From the NCBI GenBank assembly GCA_022376515.1, contig WTXI01000064.1:120297-184296 (forward strand): a DNA stretch of 64,000 nucleotides. Reading direction: 5' to 3'. Position 1 is the stretch's first letter. Each line of letters begins with the position of its first letter. This DNA comes from Lactifluus volemus (lineage: Eukaryota; Basidiomycota; Agaricomycetes; Russulales; Russulaceae). Positions 22,920 through 35,078 of the stretch are shown piece by piece. Below the pieces are notes generated by a model. It did not search any database. It worked only from the letters and a program-made list of their open reading frames with translations, and was not told the origin of the DNA. The position numbers were made by a program, and so were the translations under genes.

Positions 22920-24200
22920 CATCAAATGATGCACCGACAACAGCGAGTACGAGTGGACAACAAAAGTACAGTATATCTCTGGTCACTTTTCAACAACTAT
23001 TGGTACCGATTTCATATCTACCTCATCACTCCAACCCAGACGAGTCTCTGACTCTCCAACGCGGTCCCCCCCCATTGTCCTCCGAGTCGCGCCGTGGCGC
23101 TGCCTGTACTACTCCAGGATACCGCCGGCCAAGAAAGCTTTACCTTCTCCCCACTCTCAACTACCTTTTCTTTCGTGGTGTGGATGCCGCCCGTCTCATG
23201 TTCGACGTCAATCAGCCTGCGACGCTGCATATCCTCACTGGATGATGCTCCGAATTTCATGCCTGCGCACCGCTCGGCACAGATGAAGACATGGAAGAAT
23301 ACAGCATCATGACAGTCGGAAATAAGACCGACCTCATTTCCGATTCAGATAACGCTACGACTACGGCACTTATGGATGAGGATGCCTTGCGTCTCATCGA
23401 CGAGCTCGTTCCGTCCTCGGATACACGATCCACCAGCCGCAGTCCGGCAACGCCAATTGACGAGAGAGATTGGTTACCCACCCGCGTCGTCATTGGATCC
23501 GACGACTACGAAATGTGCGTACATACATCTCAGTTCAGAGGGTTATCATTCTCTTTGACAGAGACAAGCTCCCGCAGCGACCTGGCACCCACGCTACCCC
23601 GGACGCCGACGGTGCGACATGGATACTTCAGTTCCAAACCACCATGAACCTACCCCGCACATCCTCGATCGACCTCGCTTCACATCACCACAAACGCACA
23701 TCCAAATCCAAATCCTATCCTACTTCGCGCAAATTCCCAGCTCAAATTTCGTGACGCACGGCGCCACTGTGACGCTCGGCTCGACCTCCTTCCACACTCC
23801 CGCTTCCTCCTTTTCCGACGGCACCCACACCGAATCTGCGCTCTCCTTCACACTCTCGCGTTCCCGCTCCTCTTCTTCCTCTCCGTTGTTACACGCTCAT
23901 AATAAATCACGCACGATTCGGAGACACTCAGTCTCATCACCGAAAATATCGATATCCATCGCACCCACAATCACGCCTGCGCAATACGCCACGGCCCAAG
24001 CCCTAGCACGAGCCATGCCACCTCGACCCCGCGAGGACCCGAGTTTATTCTTCACTCAGGCTAAAGCGGGCGCGGGCGTCTCGGACTTGTTTGCCTACAT
24101 CGCACAGCGCGACGTCACGCACTGGGAATGGGAAGAAACGCCGAAAAGGGTGAGGAACAGCAGTACGGTCGGTCTTGATCAAGCTATGATGGGGTAAAAG
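22920..24200 (+). pseudogene. Rab7/Ypt7-like GTPase relic, copy 3
   Basis: DTAGQESFTFSPLSTTF near 23118-23170, FRGVDAARLMFDVNQPATLHILT near 23173-23240 in a different frame, VGNKTDLISDSDN (G4, near 23315-23355), EDALRLIDELVP, the Ser-rich insert, then LFFTQAKAGAGVSDLFAYIAQRDVTHWEWEE (G5 changed from SAK to QAK, split over 24040-24140). A TGA follows the LHILTG codons. The best preserved G4, but no P-loop and no continuous frame. Confidence 0.65.
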
Positions 24201-24479
24201 TGGACATCTAGAAGTACTTGCTGTTTCTTCGTGAGAGCTGCGTGCAACCTTATCTATGTCGATCCTTTTTCCTAGCTTGGAACGTCGTTGCCGTGTTTAT
24301 GGATATTGTACGTGCACTTCCTAACAGAAGAAGTTGTATAAGAAATAGAATGATTAGATTGAAAGCTTCCTACTTATACCTTGTCCTTGACATGTTGACA
24401 ACCCCGTGTCTCGCTGCCTCTGCTTCACGTTCAAAGTATTGGCTGGCCGTTCCTAACCGATAAGTCCCAAGTTCGTGAG

Positions 24480-24710
24480 CTTTACCGCAACGTCGCAGAC
24501 TGTACTTGTGCATTATATATCGGAAACGCCATGACAGTGAAATAGGGCGGAACTGCGGTATCGGGACGTCCAAACGGACGCGATTTTGATATTGGAAGCA
24601 ATGATATGAAATGGGCGGAACAAACAGCTAATAGCATACAATAGGGGAGATGAAACGAACAGAGAAAGTCGGGACCATGACTTGGCGCGTGCAGCATGAT
24701 AGCTACCCGC
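24480..24710 (-). pseudogene. BCKDH E2 5' exon relic, copy 3
   Basis: Minus-strand MLHAPSHGPDFLCS near 24697, like the other presumed transit-peptide exons. Nothing of the lipoyl domain follows. Confidence 0.35.
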
Positions 24711-24714
24711 TATC

Positions 24715-25228
24715 CCCCCTCTCCAGTCCTGTAAATATGAGGACTGCGTCTTCTTCGTCATACGTGTGGCGGAATATAAGTGCTGACTTGAGACGCATTT
24801 TGAATGCATATACGGGAAGCAGGCCAAGAAGGAGGGGGATACCATAACGCAAACAGGAAAGCTAACTGACGAGGTCAAGAACGAAACTGAAATAGACTAA
24901 CTTGGTGAGACAAGAACGTAGAACGGCAAGGAAAAGTAGTGGTAAACGGGTCGCAACCTAATATAGCCTGAGAAAGGGGTCAGCAACGTAGGCCAATGTA
25001 ACATAGCACTGAGCCAGGGCATAAAGGGCTGTGTGGCCGAGGTGGCATTGTTGGATGTAAGACAGTGCGGAGGGCACGGGTTGACGACACACGGACTATC
25101 AGGAATCGTGTTGACTCGGAGATAACTGGACGAGGACAGATGGCGGAAGGAGGAAAGGGAACGAGTAGAAAGAAGCAAACGCGAAAGACTCCGAGGACAG
25201 TGGCTGCGCCGACCTTACGCTGGTGTCC
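24715..25228. repeat. 3' flank of F-box copy G3
   Basis: No gene is seen. Shares the subfamily B downstream block but lacks some words present in the G1/G2 flanks, for instance the caaggaaacgagaatgggtc stretch. Confidence 0.55.
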
Positions 25229-26792
25229 TTACTCGCTGCAGCGAGAGATGTCTACAGGGCGACCACTATGCTGGCGGGCTGCGACGAATGATCGTATGCC
25301 TTCAACTTGTGGCGCATTGTCAATGTGGCCGAACATAGAATGTGGCACAATGTAAAGGCTATGTAGAGAGGGGAATACATCGGCTGCCGATTCTTCCGTG
25401 AGTCCTTCTAACGCAGCTGCGATGGACCGCTCGAGATAGTCGGGTATCTGAAGATGCTGGACCGAGGAGAATGAGTGAAAGAGTTGGAGCCACACCGTCG
25501 GATCTATCTCGATTTCTTGAAGGACGCTCCAAACGTCACAATCGATGACGAGCGATTCCACGCTAGATCGGAAGGACCGAATCTGGCTGCATATCTGTGC
25601 CATTGAAGACACTTGCCAATGTAATTTGTTACACATGATATGCCACGAGCAACTCTGACCCATCGATGCCAATGGACGGGGCGTCATATAGGATGGAAAG
25701 AAGGAAGCCTCAGGGTAGATAACGGAAGAAGACGGTGGCCTATGAAACCTCAAGGTTAGACTGGATAATGTCGTGAATGAGTCTAGGTGACCAAGAAACC
25801 GAATAGTTTGGGGAATATCAAAGACAAGCTGATTGAAGAAGATTATCTTCAAGTGATCGAATCTGAGTAGAGGTGCGTCGATTCGAGCCGCGAGAACTTC
25901 CAGGTACTCGCTGATACCTCGAAATTCCAACTCTGTGAGAGCGGGGAGAACAGAACGGATCTGTGGGGGGAGAGGTCGGTTTCTTCGTTTGGGGTCAGGC
26001 GTCGGAGATTTGAATTTGATGATGAGGGATTCGAGCTTCGGCAATACGGACAGGCATGTAGCCATTGTCTCGGGTGGGATGTATCCAGAATTAGGTATGT
26101 TGAAAAGATGAAGAATTTTGAGGTCTCTTGTAGACAAGAGGAGTCGTGGCAACGATGGAAATGAGATCCCCAGAGGAAGATATGTTGCAAACGCGAGGCG
26201 GATCCATTAAAGAATGTGTTGGGAAAAGGTAACACACCAGAAAATGACTCAAGGGAAAGATGGTTCAATTCCGGAAATGGCTCCTGCATAACTGTCGCTA
26301 TTCGTTCCCATAAACCATCCCGGGTTAGTGGATCACTGATTGTAATTTTCTGTACGCGATCACGATGCTCCAATGCGGCAATGAGGTTGTCGATTTTGGT
26401 CTCACTCGGCCATTCCGAGTCAACCTCGACTACGAGAGGAAATGTTGGCCAAATATCGAGCAGTTTCCTCACTGGCGTTTTTGATGTGCAAAAAAGTTCC
26501 AATTCGAGACGGAGTGGTGATGCAAAAACGACGAATCGCCATCTCCGGCATACATGCACAAGCTTGGGCCAATTTAAATGCCATTCATAATGATTGGAGA
26601 CTCGGACTTGATAAAATATTGCTAGCAGGACATCGTCTGGGATAGATTCGATGGACACTTGTTCGAGCACCAAGCCTGCACAATACAACTCAGCAATCGT
26701 TGTTGTGACCCTAGACGAATCCTACCTGATCCATCCATAAACGATTCCTGTGCAACCCTATTTGAGCCTATGGGACTACCATCCATCGGCAT
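25229..26792 (-). pseudogene. F-box/LRR-like gene copy G3, one frameshift
   Basis: Exon 1 is 26792-26726 (MPMDGSPIGSNRV), exon 2 starts at 26675. SIESIPDDVLLAIF, CRRWRFVVF and the leucine-rich body are intact except for one lost base near 26166-26171: FLWG should continue ISFPSLPRLLL but shifts to SHFHRCH. After the break the correct frame runs to the stop at 25229. Summed exon length is one base short of a multiple of three, as expected for a single deletion. Either a young pseudogene or one sequencing error. Confidence 0.75.
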
Positions 26793-27189
26793 CAAAAAGG
26801 TATGAGGGAATGACGAGGGTGCGATACTATTGTGATTACTATTGTCTGGTCGGGACAATAGGGCGCAGTCAGTGGTACGTATTTGAGCCTGAGTGCGCCT
26901 AATTGGATACTTGCCGTTGTTGTCATAGAGACTCAGACTTGGAGGGACATAGGCATGCTCGGTACTGTACTGTACAACTCTAACCTTTAATCGGAATCTT
27001 TCGAGTGCCGTCGCGAAATTACACGAACCCACAAACAACACAGCTTTCAACTTGAAGTACTCGACAAGGGTATCCATACTTCCAAAAAATTGATTAACGT
27101 TATTGACTGCAAAGTATCATCGCGGCAGTGATAACGACAGTCGCAAACTTGATCGAACATCTTTGTGTTTCTGAAATGTCTCGTCCTCA
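26793..27189. other. 5' flank of F-box copy G3
   Basis: No gene is seen. Contains the subfamily B upstream block (gcgatactattgtgattact variant), then a segment shared with 36840-37060 (cacgaacccacaa; ctcgacaagggtatccata). Confidence 0.45.
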
Positions 27190-28205
27190 TACTCCTTCCG
27201 CAATCACCCGACTGTTCGACATACCCCCGCCATGTCTTCACAAACGCAGCCAACTCCGCGCCGCCAAGACCCGATGGCCCGCCGACCAGCTATGCCCAAC
27301 TTGACCCAGCGCGGGCGTCCTAGAGCGACGACCACGACGCTGCTGCCAGGTACCCGCACGGGCATCGCGCGCTCTCCGGCCCCGACTGCACCAACATTAC
27401 TCACGGCGAGCGTGTTACCTCCCTTCCAAGATATGCGAGATGCTTATTATTATGATAAGGACTGAGGCGAGGCTGTACACAGAGTGCGGGTCCACGGCGT
27501 TGTCGGTGTTGACAGTGCTATACTGACAGGAATACATTGCCTTAGAAAGGGTCTTGAGAAAGATGGGGGAGATAAGTCAACTTGGGAGTAGGAGCCGGCA
27601 GCGGGGAAGAAGTCACGGACAAGCAAGTCCTTGGCCTCAGACTGATACTGTCCTCGTCGCCGACCCTGACGCGGACACGGTTGATTCCGCGGTGGGTAGG
27701 ATATTCGGATCTAGTGGATACAAACGACGATCTACTGATCGCTTTTCCGACGCGATCTACGTCTTCCCAAATACGAGGCTGGTTCCTGGAACGACGCGCT
27801 CCTCTGTGGCATAAGCGCGTCCGTGGTTGGCTCGCACCCAGTTGGGCACTCAGTCCTTCTTGCACTAGGATTTCCTTGTGAGTTCCTGCATACGGATTCG
27901 TGATCTCCACGCTGGCTTTGCCATCAGAAAGCGGGTCAAACATGCTAATCGTGAATCGAGTAGATACGTTCCTGTCAATAAAGCGGACATATTTCAAAGG
28001 TAAGGGGGAAAAGGTTCTATATGAACATACCATCTGATGACTTCGCACTCGGCTATGCCTAAGGACGGGTGCTCGTCCAAACGGACGCATTTTTGGTATT
28101 GGAAGCAACGATACGATTTGAGCGGCACAGCCGATAGCATACAAGAGGAGAGACGGAACGACAGAGAAAGTCGGGACCACTACTCTGCGCGTGTAGCATG
28201 GTAGC
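27190..28205 (-). pseudogene. BCKDH E2 relic with both ends
   Basis: From the right on the minus strand: MLHAQSSGPDFLCRSVSPLVCYRLCRS split over the presumed transit peptide (near 28200), then GIAECEVIRWYV (start of the lipoyl domain, near 28055-28020), SMFDPLSDGKASVEITNPYAGTHKEILVQEG (near 27950-27860; DKAS altered to GKAS), a gap, then SNVGAVGAGERAMPVRVPG (near 27400) and remains of the catalytic end. GKAS still has the lysine that would carry lipoate. The E3-binding domain is missing. This copy ties the transit-peptide exon to the lipoyl domain. Confidence 0.65.
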
Positions 28206-28754
28206 TACCCCTCTCCAGTCCTGTAAAACGAGGACCGCACTTGATAAAAAAAAGATACATTTTGAATGAATATACGGGTAACAGACCAAGGAGGGGGGAT
28301 ACCAAACACAACGGGTAAGCTAACTGACGAGGTGCAAGTCAAGAACGAAACTGAAATTTACTAACTTTGTGGGACAAGGACGTCGAAGCCTGAAAAGTAA
28401 TGGTAAGGAAAGGAGATCGGGTCGCAACCTATATAGAACGTGATTCGGGCGCGGTATTAGTCTGAGACAAGAGGAGACAATGAGATAAACGACACAGCAG
28501 GGTCAGCGAATAAACGCAACAGAGGCCAGCGTAACATATCGCTGAGATAAAGGGTGGTGTGGCCGAGGTGTCATTGTGGCGTGCAAGACGGGGCGGAGAG
28601 CACGGGTTGATGACACACCGGCGGTCAGGAATCGTGTTCAGGGACAGAAGATAGCTGGAGGAGGAGAGATGGTAGAAAGAGGAAAGGGGGCGAGTGGAAA
28701 GAAGAACATGCGAAAGACTTCAAGGACAGTGGTTGAACTGGCCTTAGGGTGTCC
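28206..28754. repeat. 3' flank of F-box pseudogene G4
   Basis: Nearly identical to 37916-38472, but it repeatedly lacks one or a few bases (aacctatatag for aacctaatatag, gcggtattag for gcggtatgtag, taccaaacac for taccaaaacac). No gene is seen. Confidence 0.6.
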
Positions 28755-30317
28755 TCACTTGCGGCGGCGAGAGAAGGCTACGGGGTGACCACTATGCTGG
28801 CGGGCTGCGACAAATGATTGTATGCCTTCAAGTGGTGGCGCCAGTGTCAATGTGGGCGTAACGTGTTATGTGTCACAATGACAAGGCTATGTAGAGAGGG
28901 GAATACATCGGCGGCTGGCTCTCCCGTGAGCCCTCCTAATGCGGCTGCGATGGACCCCTCGAGGTCGAAATTATTTCAAGACGCTGGACAGAGGGAAATG
29001 ACTGGAAGAGTTGGAGCCATACCGTCGGATCTATCTCGGTTTCTGGAACGCTCCAAACTTTGCTATCGATGACGAGCGATTCCACGCTAGATCGGAAGGA
29101 CAGAATCTGGCTGCATATCTGTGCCATTGAAAACACTTGCCAATATAAAGTGTCGCACATGATATGCCACGAGCAACTCTGACCCATCGATGCCAATGGA
29201 CGGGGCTCCATATCGGATGGAAAGAAGAAAGCCTCGGAGGGGAAATAGGAAGATTTTGCGTATTAAACGTCAAGGCTAGACTGGATGTCCTGAAGGAGTC
29301 TAGGTGACCAAAGAACCGAATAGTTTGGGGGATATCAAACACAAGTTGATGGAAGAAGACTATCTTGAAGTGATCAAATTTGAGTTGAGGTGCATCAATT
29401 CGGGCCACGAGAACTTCCAAGTACTCGCCGACACCTCGAAATTGCAACTGAGTGAGAGCGGGGAGAACAGACCGGGTCTGTGGGGGTAGAGGCCGGTTTC
29501 TTCGTTTGGGATGAGGCGTCGGAGATTTGAATTCGATGGTGAGGTGTTCGAGCCTCGGTAACACGGACAGGGATGTGGCCATTGTCTCGGGTGGGACGTA
29601 CCCAGAATTAGGTATATTGGAAAGATCAAGAGATGTGAGGTCTCTTGTAGACAAGAGGAGTCGTGAAAGCGACGGAAATGAGATTTCCCAGAGCAAGAGA
29701 TGTTGTAAACGCGAGGCGGATCCATTCAAGAATGTGTTGGGAAGGGGTACCACACCAGAAAATGACTGAAGAAAAAGAGATGTCAATTCCGGAAATGGCT
29801 CCTGCATCAACGTCATTGTTCGTTCCCATAAACCATCCCCACCCGGGGTTGGTGGATCTGTGATATTAATTTGCTGTACTCGATCGCGACGCTCCAATGC
29901 GTCAATGACGTTCTCGAATTTGTCCTCGCGTGACCATTGATAGTCAGTCTTGACTACGAGAGGAAGGGTTGGCCAAATATCGAGCAGTTTCCTCACTGGT
30001 GTTTTTGGTGTGCAAAAAAGTTGCAATTTGAGACGGAGTGACGATCCAAAAATGACGAATCGCCATCTTCGGGATACATGCACCAGCTTGGGCCAATTCA
30101 AACGCCATATATGATACGGCTTGGAGACTCGGACTTGATGGAATATTTCTAGCAGGACATCGTCTGGGAGCGATTCGATGGACACTCGTTCGAACACTGG
30201 GCATGCGCGATATAACTCAGCAATCGTTGATGTGACCCTCGACGAATCCTACCTGGTCTATCCATAAACGATTCCTGTGAAACTCTGTTTGAGCCTATGG
30301 AGCTGATGCGTCGGCAT
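28755..30317 (-). pseudogene. F-box/LRR-like pseudogene G4
   Basis: Close duplicate of G6 with at least three lesions. Two bases are missing in exon 1 near 30305, which gives a TAG before the splice site. One base is missing near 29255-29262 (FNTQNLPISPP for the FNTRQSPYFYPEA type). One base is missing near 28970 (RLEIISTSRG for RLEIISYLEGS). The acceptor (tag|gc in G6) is changed to gcatgc. The F-box frame SIESLPDDVLLEIFHQV is open in between. Clearly decayed, unlike its twin. Confidence 0.82.
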
Positions 30318-30544
30318 CAAAAAGGTATGAGGGAATGATGAGTGTGCGATACTATTGTCTGGTCGGGAGAATGGGGCGCAATCAACTGAACGTGCCTAAT
30401 TGAATATTTCTAAGTACTTACCATTTTTGTCATAGCTCGGAGGGACATAGGCAGTTTGGCAGAGGGTGGCTCCGCACAACTAACCTTTATGCAGTCCCAA
30501 AATATCGATTAATTTTATTGACTGCAGATTATCGCCATGGCAGT
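30318..30544. other. 5' flank of F-box pseudogene G4
   Basis: No gene is seen. Subfamily B upstream block, matching 40032-40220 in the twin unit; the ctaagtacttaccatttttg word near 30411-30430 is the unoccupied form of the pogo target. Confidence 0.5.
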
Positions 30545-31440
30545 GATAACGACACGATGGAACATCTTTGTGTTTGTGAAATGTATAAACGCAGTCAACT
30601 CCGCGCCAGCTGATGCCCAACTGGACCCTTCCTTCTCCTTTCCCATCGCCCCGATCGACATCCCACACCAGCGCGCCCGTCCTAGAGCGACGATCGCCAC
30701 ACCAGCACGGGCACCGCGCGCTCTTCGGCCCCGACTGCACCAACATTACTCACGGGAAGTGTCCCGCCGCGGCGCGGCGCACTACGTACCTGCCTTCCGA
30801 GATATGCGGGATGCTTAAGGGCTGAGGCGAGGCTGTACACAGAGTGCAGTCAACATTGGGCGGCTTCGACTCGAAACCCTCTCGGGCTTTGATGGACGTG
30901 CGGAAGAGTGGCCAGGAATACATTGCCTTAGAAAGGGTCTCAAGAAGAATGGGGAGATAAGTTAACTTAGTATAAGTGCCTGATGTGGGTCGCGGTAGCA
31001 TAGGAAGAAGGGTGATGGGGAGACAAGAGGTACTGCAGATGGTTCTCGGGGTGAATGGCAATGATGGTGTATGTTTGCATTAAGGATGGGAAGTATTTCA
31101 TGCAATTGAGGTCAGATCCATTGACATTGAGTAGCTAGGTGCTCGTCAGCAATAGTAGTCCGAGAAAGAGGGGAACAATTACTCACCCAAAATGAGGGAT
31201 TTCCAAACTCTGTGAACACCGTCCATGGGAAATATTGGAAATGTACGCGTGTTTCCATTGCCTTCCATATCCATATCCCGTACCGCGTCCGTCCTAGCTC
31301 GACGACGACACTCTCCTCTGCTGGGAGAGAGAAGTCGTGGCAACAGGCAATGTTGCACTACATGGAAAAAGTAACGAATATCCATCACACGTCCCTGGCC
31401 TCGGACTTGACACTCGTCGCCGACCCCGACCCCGACAGGG
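30545..31440 (-). pseudogene. BCKDH E2 catalytic-half relic
   Basis: From the right on the minus strand: remains of RTRYGIW..KAME (near 31290), GTYTKLTYLPILLETLSKAMYSWPLFRTSIKA (near 30985-30890), then SNVGAVGAEERAVPVLV (near 30750) and WVWDVDRGDGKGEGRVQLGISW (near 30670-30605). Frames change between blocks. The lipoyl and E3-binding domains are not here; lipoyl remains reappear at 33.76-34.36 kb beyond the Rab relic. Confidence 0.6.
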
Positions 31441-31744
31441 TCGGTTCCGAGTCGAGCACTAGGTTATTCGGATCTACTGTATTGGACTTGGATCTTCTAT
31501 GTTCTTCTTTATCGTAGATTCTGTCGTTTCTCTTTTGTGCCAGTAATAGCCTCGTGTCCTGCTTCGTTTCTGATTCCCTACGTTGATGGCATTACATTTG
31601 CATTCGTACTGAATGCGCTACTACGTACATCAACCACCTAATAGCTAGAACTAGCTAGAACTTGCGATGTCACACGGTATTCAAAGATTGTAGCTAGGCG
31701 CTCGTCAGCAAGCTTGAATGCCGCGGCAGCCCTCCCACCCTACA
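31441..31744. other. Orphan 3' flank of a lost subfamily A F-box gene
   Basis: 31505-31700 carries the tail found only after subfamily A F-box stops (cagtaatagcctcgtgtcct; ctagaactagctagaacttg), but no F-box codons precede it. About 31715-31775 is the unoccupied paralogue of the copia target. Confidence 0.55.
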
Positions 31745-33085
31745 GTGCCTACACCCATCCCTCAAATGATACACCGACAACAGCGACTACGAGTGGACAA
31801 CAAAAGTATGTCTCTGGTCACTTTTTGACAACTATTGGTACCGATTTCATCTCCAAACTGCTGCCTCATCACTCCAATGCAGACGGGGTCCGCGGTTCCC
31901 GCCCTTTGTTTAGTGTATCCTCCGAGTCGCGCCGCGGCGCTGGCTGCGCACCACCGTGACTCAGACTACTACTACAGGATACCGCCGGCCAAGAACGCTT
32001 CTCCTTCTCCCCACTCTCAACTACATTTTTTTCGTGGTGTGGATGCCACCTTTCTCATGTTCGACGTCAATCAGCCTGCGACGCTGTATATCCTCACCCG
32101 ATGATGGTCCGAATTTCGTGCCTGCTCACCGCTCGGCGCAGATGAAGACATGGGAAGAATACAGCCTCATGATAGTCGGAAATAAGACCGACCTCATTTC
32201 CGATTCGGATAACGCTACGACTACGGCACTATGGAAGAGGATGCCTTGCGTCTCATCGACGAGCTCGTTCCGCCCTCGGATACGCGATCCACCAGCCGCA
32301 GTCCAGCAACGCCAGTGGACGAGAGAGACTGGTCCGGGTTACTCGCCCGCGTCGTCAATGGATACGACAACGACGAAATGTGCGTACACAATGAACGGAA
32401 ATCTGATTTGAATCTGGATACGTCTCAGTCAGAGGGTATCATTCTCTTGGACGAAACCAGCTCCCGCAGCGCTGGCACCCACGCTACCCGGACGACGCCG
32501 ACGGTGATCCCGAAGTCGACATGGATACAGTACCTCAGTTCCCACCCATCATGATCCCACCCGCACATCCTCGATCGACCTCGCTTCGCATCACCACAAA
32601 CGCACATCCAAATCCCACTCGCGCAGCTCCCAACCCAGCTTCGTGACGCTCTGCTCGACCCACACGGGTTTCACGTTCTTCCACACTCCCGCTTCCTCCT
32701 TTTTTTTTTTTGGCACCCATGCCGAGTCATTTGAATCCGTGCTCTCCTCCCCACTCTCGCATTTAGACGCTCATAATGATAGATCCCGCACGACTCCGAG
32801 ACGCTTGCTCTCTTCATCGACGATATCGATATCCACCACACCCACGATCACGCCAGCGCGATACGTCACGGCGCAACCCCTAGCACGAGTCATGCCACCT
32901 GGTCCCCCCGCGGGGACCCAAGTTATTCTTCACTTCGACTAAAATGGGCGCGGGTGTCTTGGACGTGTTTGCCTACATCGCACCGCGTGTCATCACGCGT
33001 CGGGAATGGGAGGAAACGCGGGCAGAGCCGCCAAATGGGATGAGGAAGAGCAGTATATTCGGTCTTGATCAAACTATGACTCGGA
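31745..33085 (+). pseudogene. Rab7/Ypt7-like GTPase relic, copy 4
   Basis: TIGTDFISK near 31833-31857, DTAGQERF near 31977, FRGVDATFLMFDVNQPATLYILTR near 32030-32100 with a TGA next, then W-SEFRAC, VGNKTDLISDSDNA near 32175, the Ser-rich insert, and KMGAGVLDVFAYIAPRVITRREWEE near 32940-33020. Seven T precede FRGV where six would keep frame. Most complete in extent, but P-loop absent and several frames needed. Confidence 0.65.
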
Positions 33086-33759
33086 TTACGCAAGAGAAGA
33101 CATTTAGAAGTTCTTTCTATTCTTCGTGAGGGCTAGCCGAAGGACGTTGGGGCAGACGTAATCGTATTTCGGTTATCTATGTCGATCCACTTTCCTAGGT
33201 TGGAAAGTCCCAAATCGTGAACTTTACCGCAACGTCGCAGACTGTACGTCTGCGTTACATATCGGCAACGCCATGACGATGAAATAGGGGGAAAAACCAG
33301 GTTTTCCGAAACTGCGGTATCAGGATTGGGTACGAGCACTAGAAAAATGTGTTCTTGTCCAAAAGAACGCGTTTTTGGTATTGGAAGGAGCGATACGATA
33401 TAAGCGGCACAGCCGTAACAGCATATAAGTGGAGAGACGGAACGATAGAAAAAGTCCGGACCACTACTCCGTGCGTGCAACATGGTAGCTACCCGCCATC
33501 TTCGAGGACCGCGTCTTCTTCATCATACGTTTTGCGGAATTAAATGTACTCCGGAGAGCACGCGTGAGTTCGAAGGAAGGAAAAAGGGGTCTTGAGAAGG
33601 ATGGGGGAGATAAGTAAACGTTAACTTGGCATAGGTGCCTGATGCAGGTGGAGTAGGAGTCGGCAGCGTGGAGAAGAAGTCACGGGCCAGCACGTCCCGG
33701 GCCTCGGGCCTGATACTCGTCCCCGACCCCTGACGCGGACACGGTTGATTCCACGGTGG

Positions 33760-34356
33760 GTAGGTTATTCGGATCTATTGGATGCAAACGACGAGCTACT
33801 GGTCGCTTTTCCGACGCAATCTGTGGCTTCCGAAACAACGCGCTCTTGTGGCGTGAATGCACTCGTGGTTGGGCTCGCATCCGAGTTGGGGGACTCAGTT
33901 ACTAGAACATCAGATGGATCGGACGCTTCTTCGTCGACCTTAATGATGCGCAGACCTTCACCAATTTTGACTACTTGTCCTTGCAAGAGGATTTCTTTGA
34001 GAGTGCCTTCATACGGACTGGTGATATCCACGCTGGCTTTATCGCTCTGCACTTCACAGAGCGGGTTAAACATCCCAATCGTGGATCGAGTAGATACATT
34101 CCTGTCGATAAAGCGGAATTGTTTCAAAGGTAAGGGGGAAAAGGTTCTATACGAACATACCCTGTGATGACTTCGCACTCGGCTATTCCCTAGAATTAAG
34201 TACGAACACGAGGAAAACGTATGCTCGTCCAAACGGACACATTTTTGGTATTGTAAGCAACGATATGATATAAGCGGCACAGCCGATAGCACAAGAGGAG
34301 AGACGGAACAACAGAGGGGGTTGGGACCACTACTCTGCGCGTGCTGCATGGTAGCT
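33760..34356 (-). pseudogene. BCKDH E2 lipoyl-domain relic
   Basis: An open minus-strand stretch reads FNPLCEVQSDKASVDITSPY then EGTLKEILLQGQVVKIGEGLRIIKVDEEASDPSD: a nearly intact biotinyl/lipoyl domain half with the SDKAS lysine that would carry lipoate (near 34030). Upstream are HRVCSYRTFSPLPLKQFRF and MQHAQSSGPN (presumed presequence). The N-terminal half of the domain (LADIGEGxxE) is garbled. The frame stops at 33765 with no E3-binding or catalytic part; the catalytic relic lies 2.3 kb left, beyond the Rab relic. Confidence 0.7.
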
Positions 34357-34379
34357 ACACCGGCCCTCTCCAGTCCTGT

Positions 34380-35078
34380 GAATACGAGGACCGCGTCGTT
34401 TTCGTCGCACATGTTGCGAAGTTTATTACTAATAATAAATGCTGACTTGAGACAAAAAAATATACATTTTAAATGAATATACGGGGAACGTGCCAAGGAG
34501 GGGGGATACCAAAACACAACTAGTAAGCTAACTGACGAGGTAAAAGTCAAAGAACGAAACTGAAATTGACTGACTTTGTGAGATAAGGACGTCGAAGGGC
34601 AAAAGAAAAGTAGTGGTAAGATAAACGACACAGCAGGGTCAGCGAGTAAACGCAACATAGGCCAGTGTAACATAGCGCTGAGCTAAAGAATAAAGGGTGG
34701 TGTGGCCGTGGTGTCAATATGGCATGCAAGACGGGGCGGAGGGCACGGGTTGATGACACACGGGCGGTCAGGAATCGCATTCAGGCACAGAAGATAACTG
34801 GACAAGGACAGATGGTAGGAGGAAAGGACTAAGGACAATTTACAGGCCTTGGTGCAACAGCACTGGCAGGGGTGGGACTGCAGGGCCACAGGGAGGCGGT
34901 AGCGGTGACGGAGGTAGTAGCGGTGGTGGAGGGGTGGGAGGGGTGGGAAGCGCGGGAGCTGGAGCTGCGGGAGGCGCGGAAAGCGCGGGAGCTGCGGGAG
35001 GCGAAAGGAGGGAAAGTGTAGAAAGAAGAAAATGCGAAAGACTCCGAGGACAGTGGCTGCACTGGCCTTACGGTGTCC
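34380..35078. repeat. 3' flank of F-box copy G5 with GC-rich insert
   Basis: The subfamily B downstream block, but between about 34830 and 35000 it holds an extra G-rich purine-biased stretch (gcgggagctgcgggaggcg type). Its left end (actggcaggggtgggactgc) is close to the reverse complement of 49890-49935 inside the TIR element at 48595. No gene is seen. Confidence 0.5.

Noticed and set aside
33133..34673. Long minus-strand frame 34673-33765 as one intact E2 gene
   Set aside because: Only about 65 codons are E2-like lipoyl sequence; the upstream part reads through flank and a former intron, and no E3-binding or catalytic domain follows.
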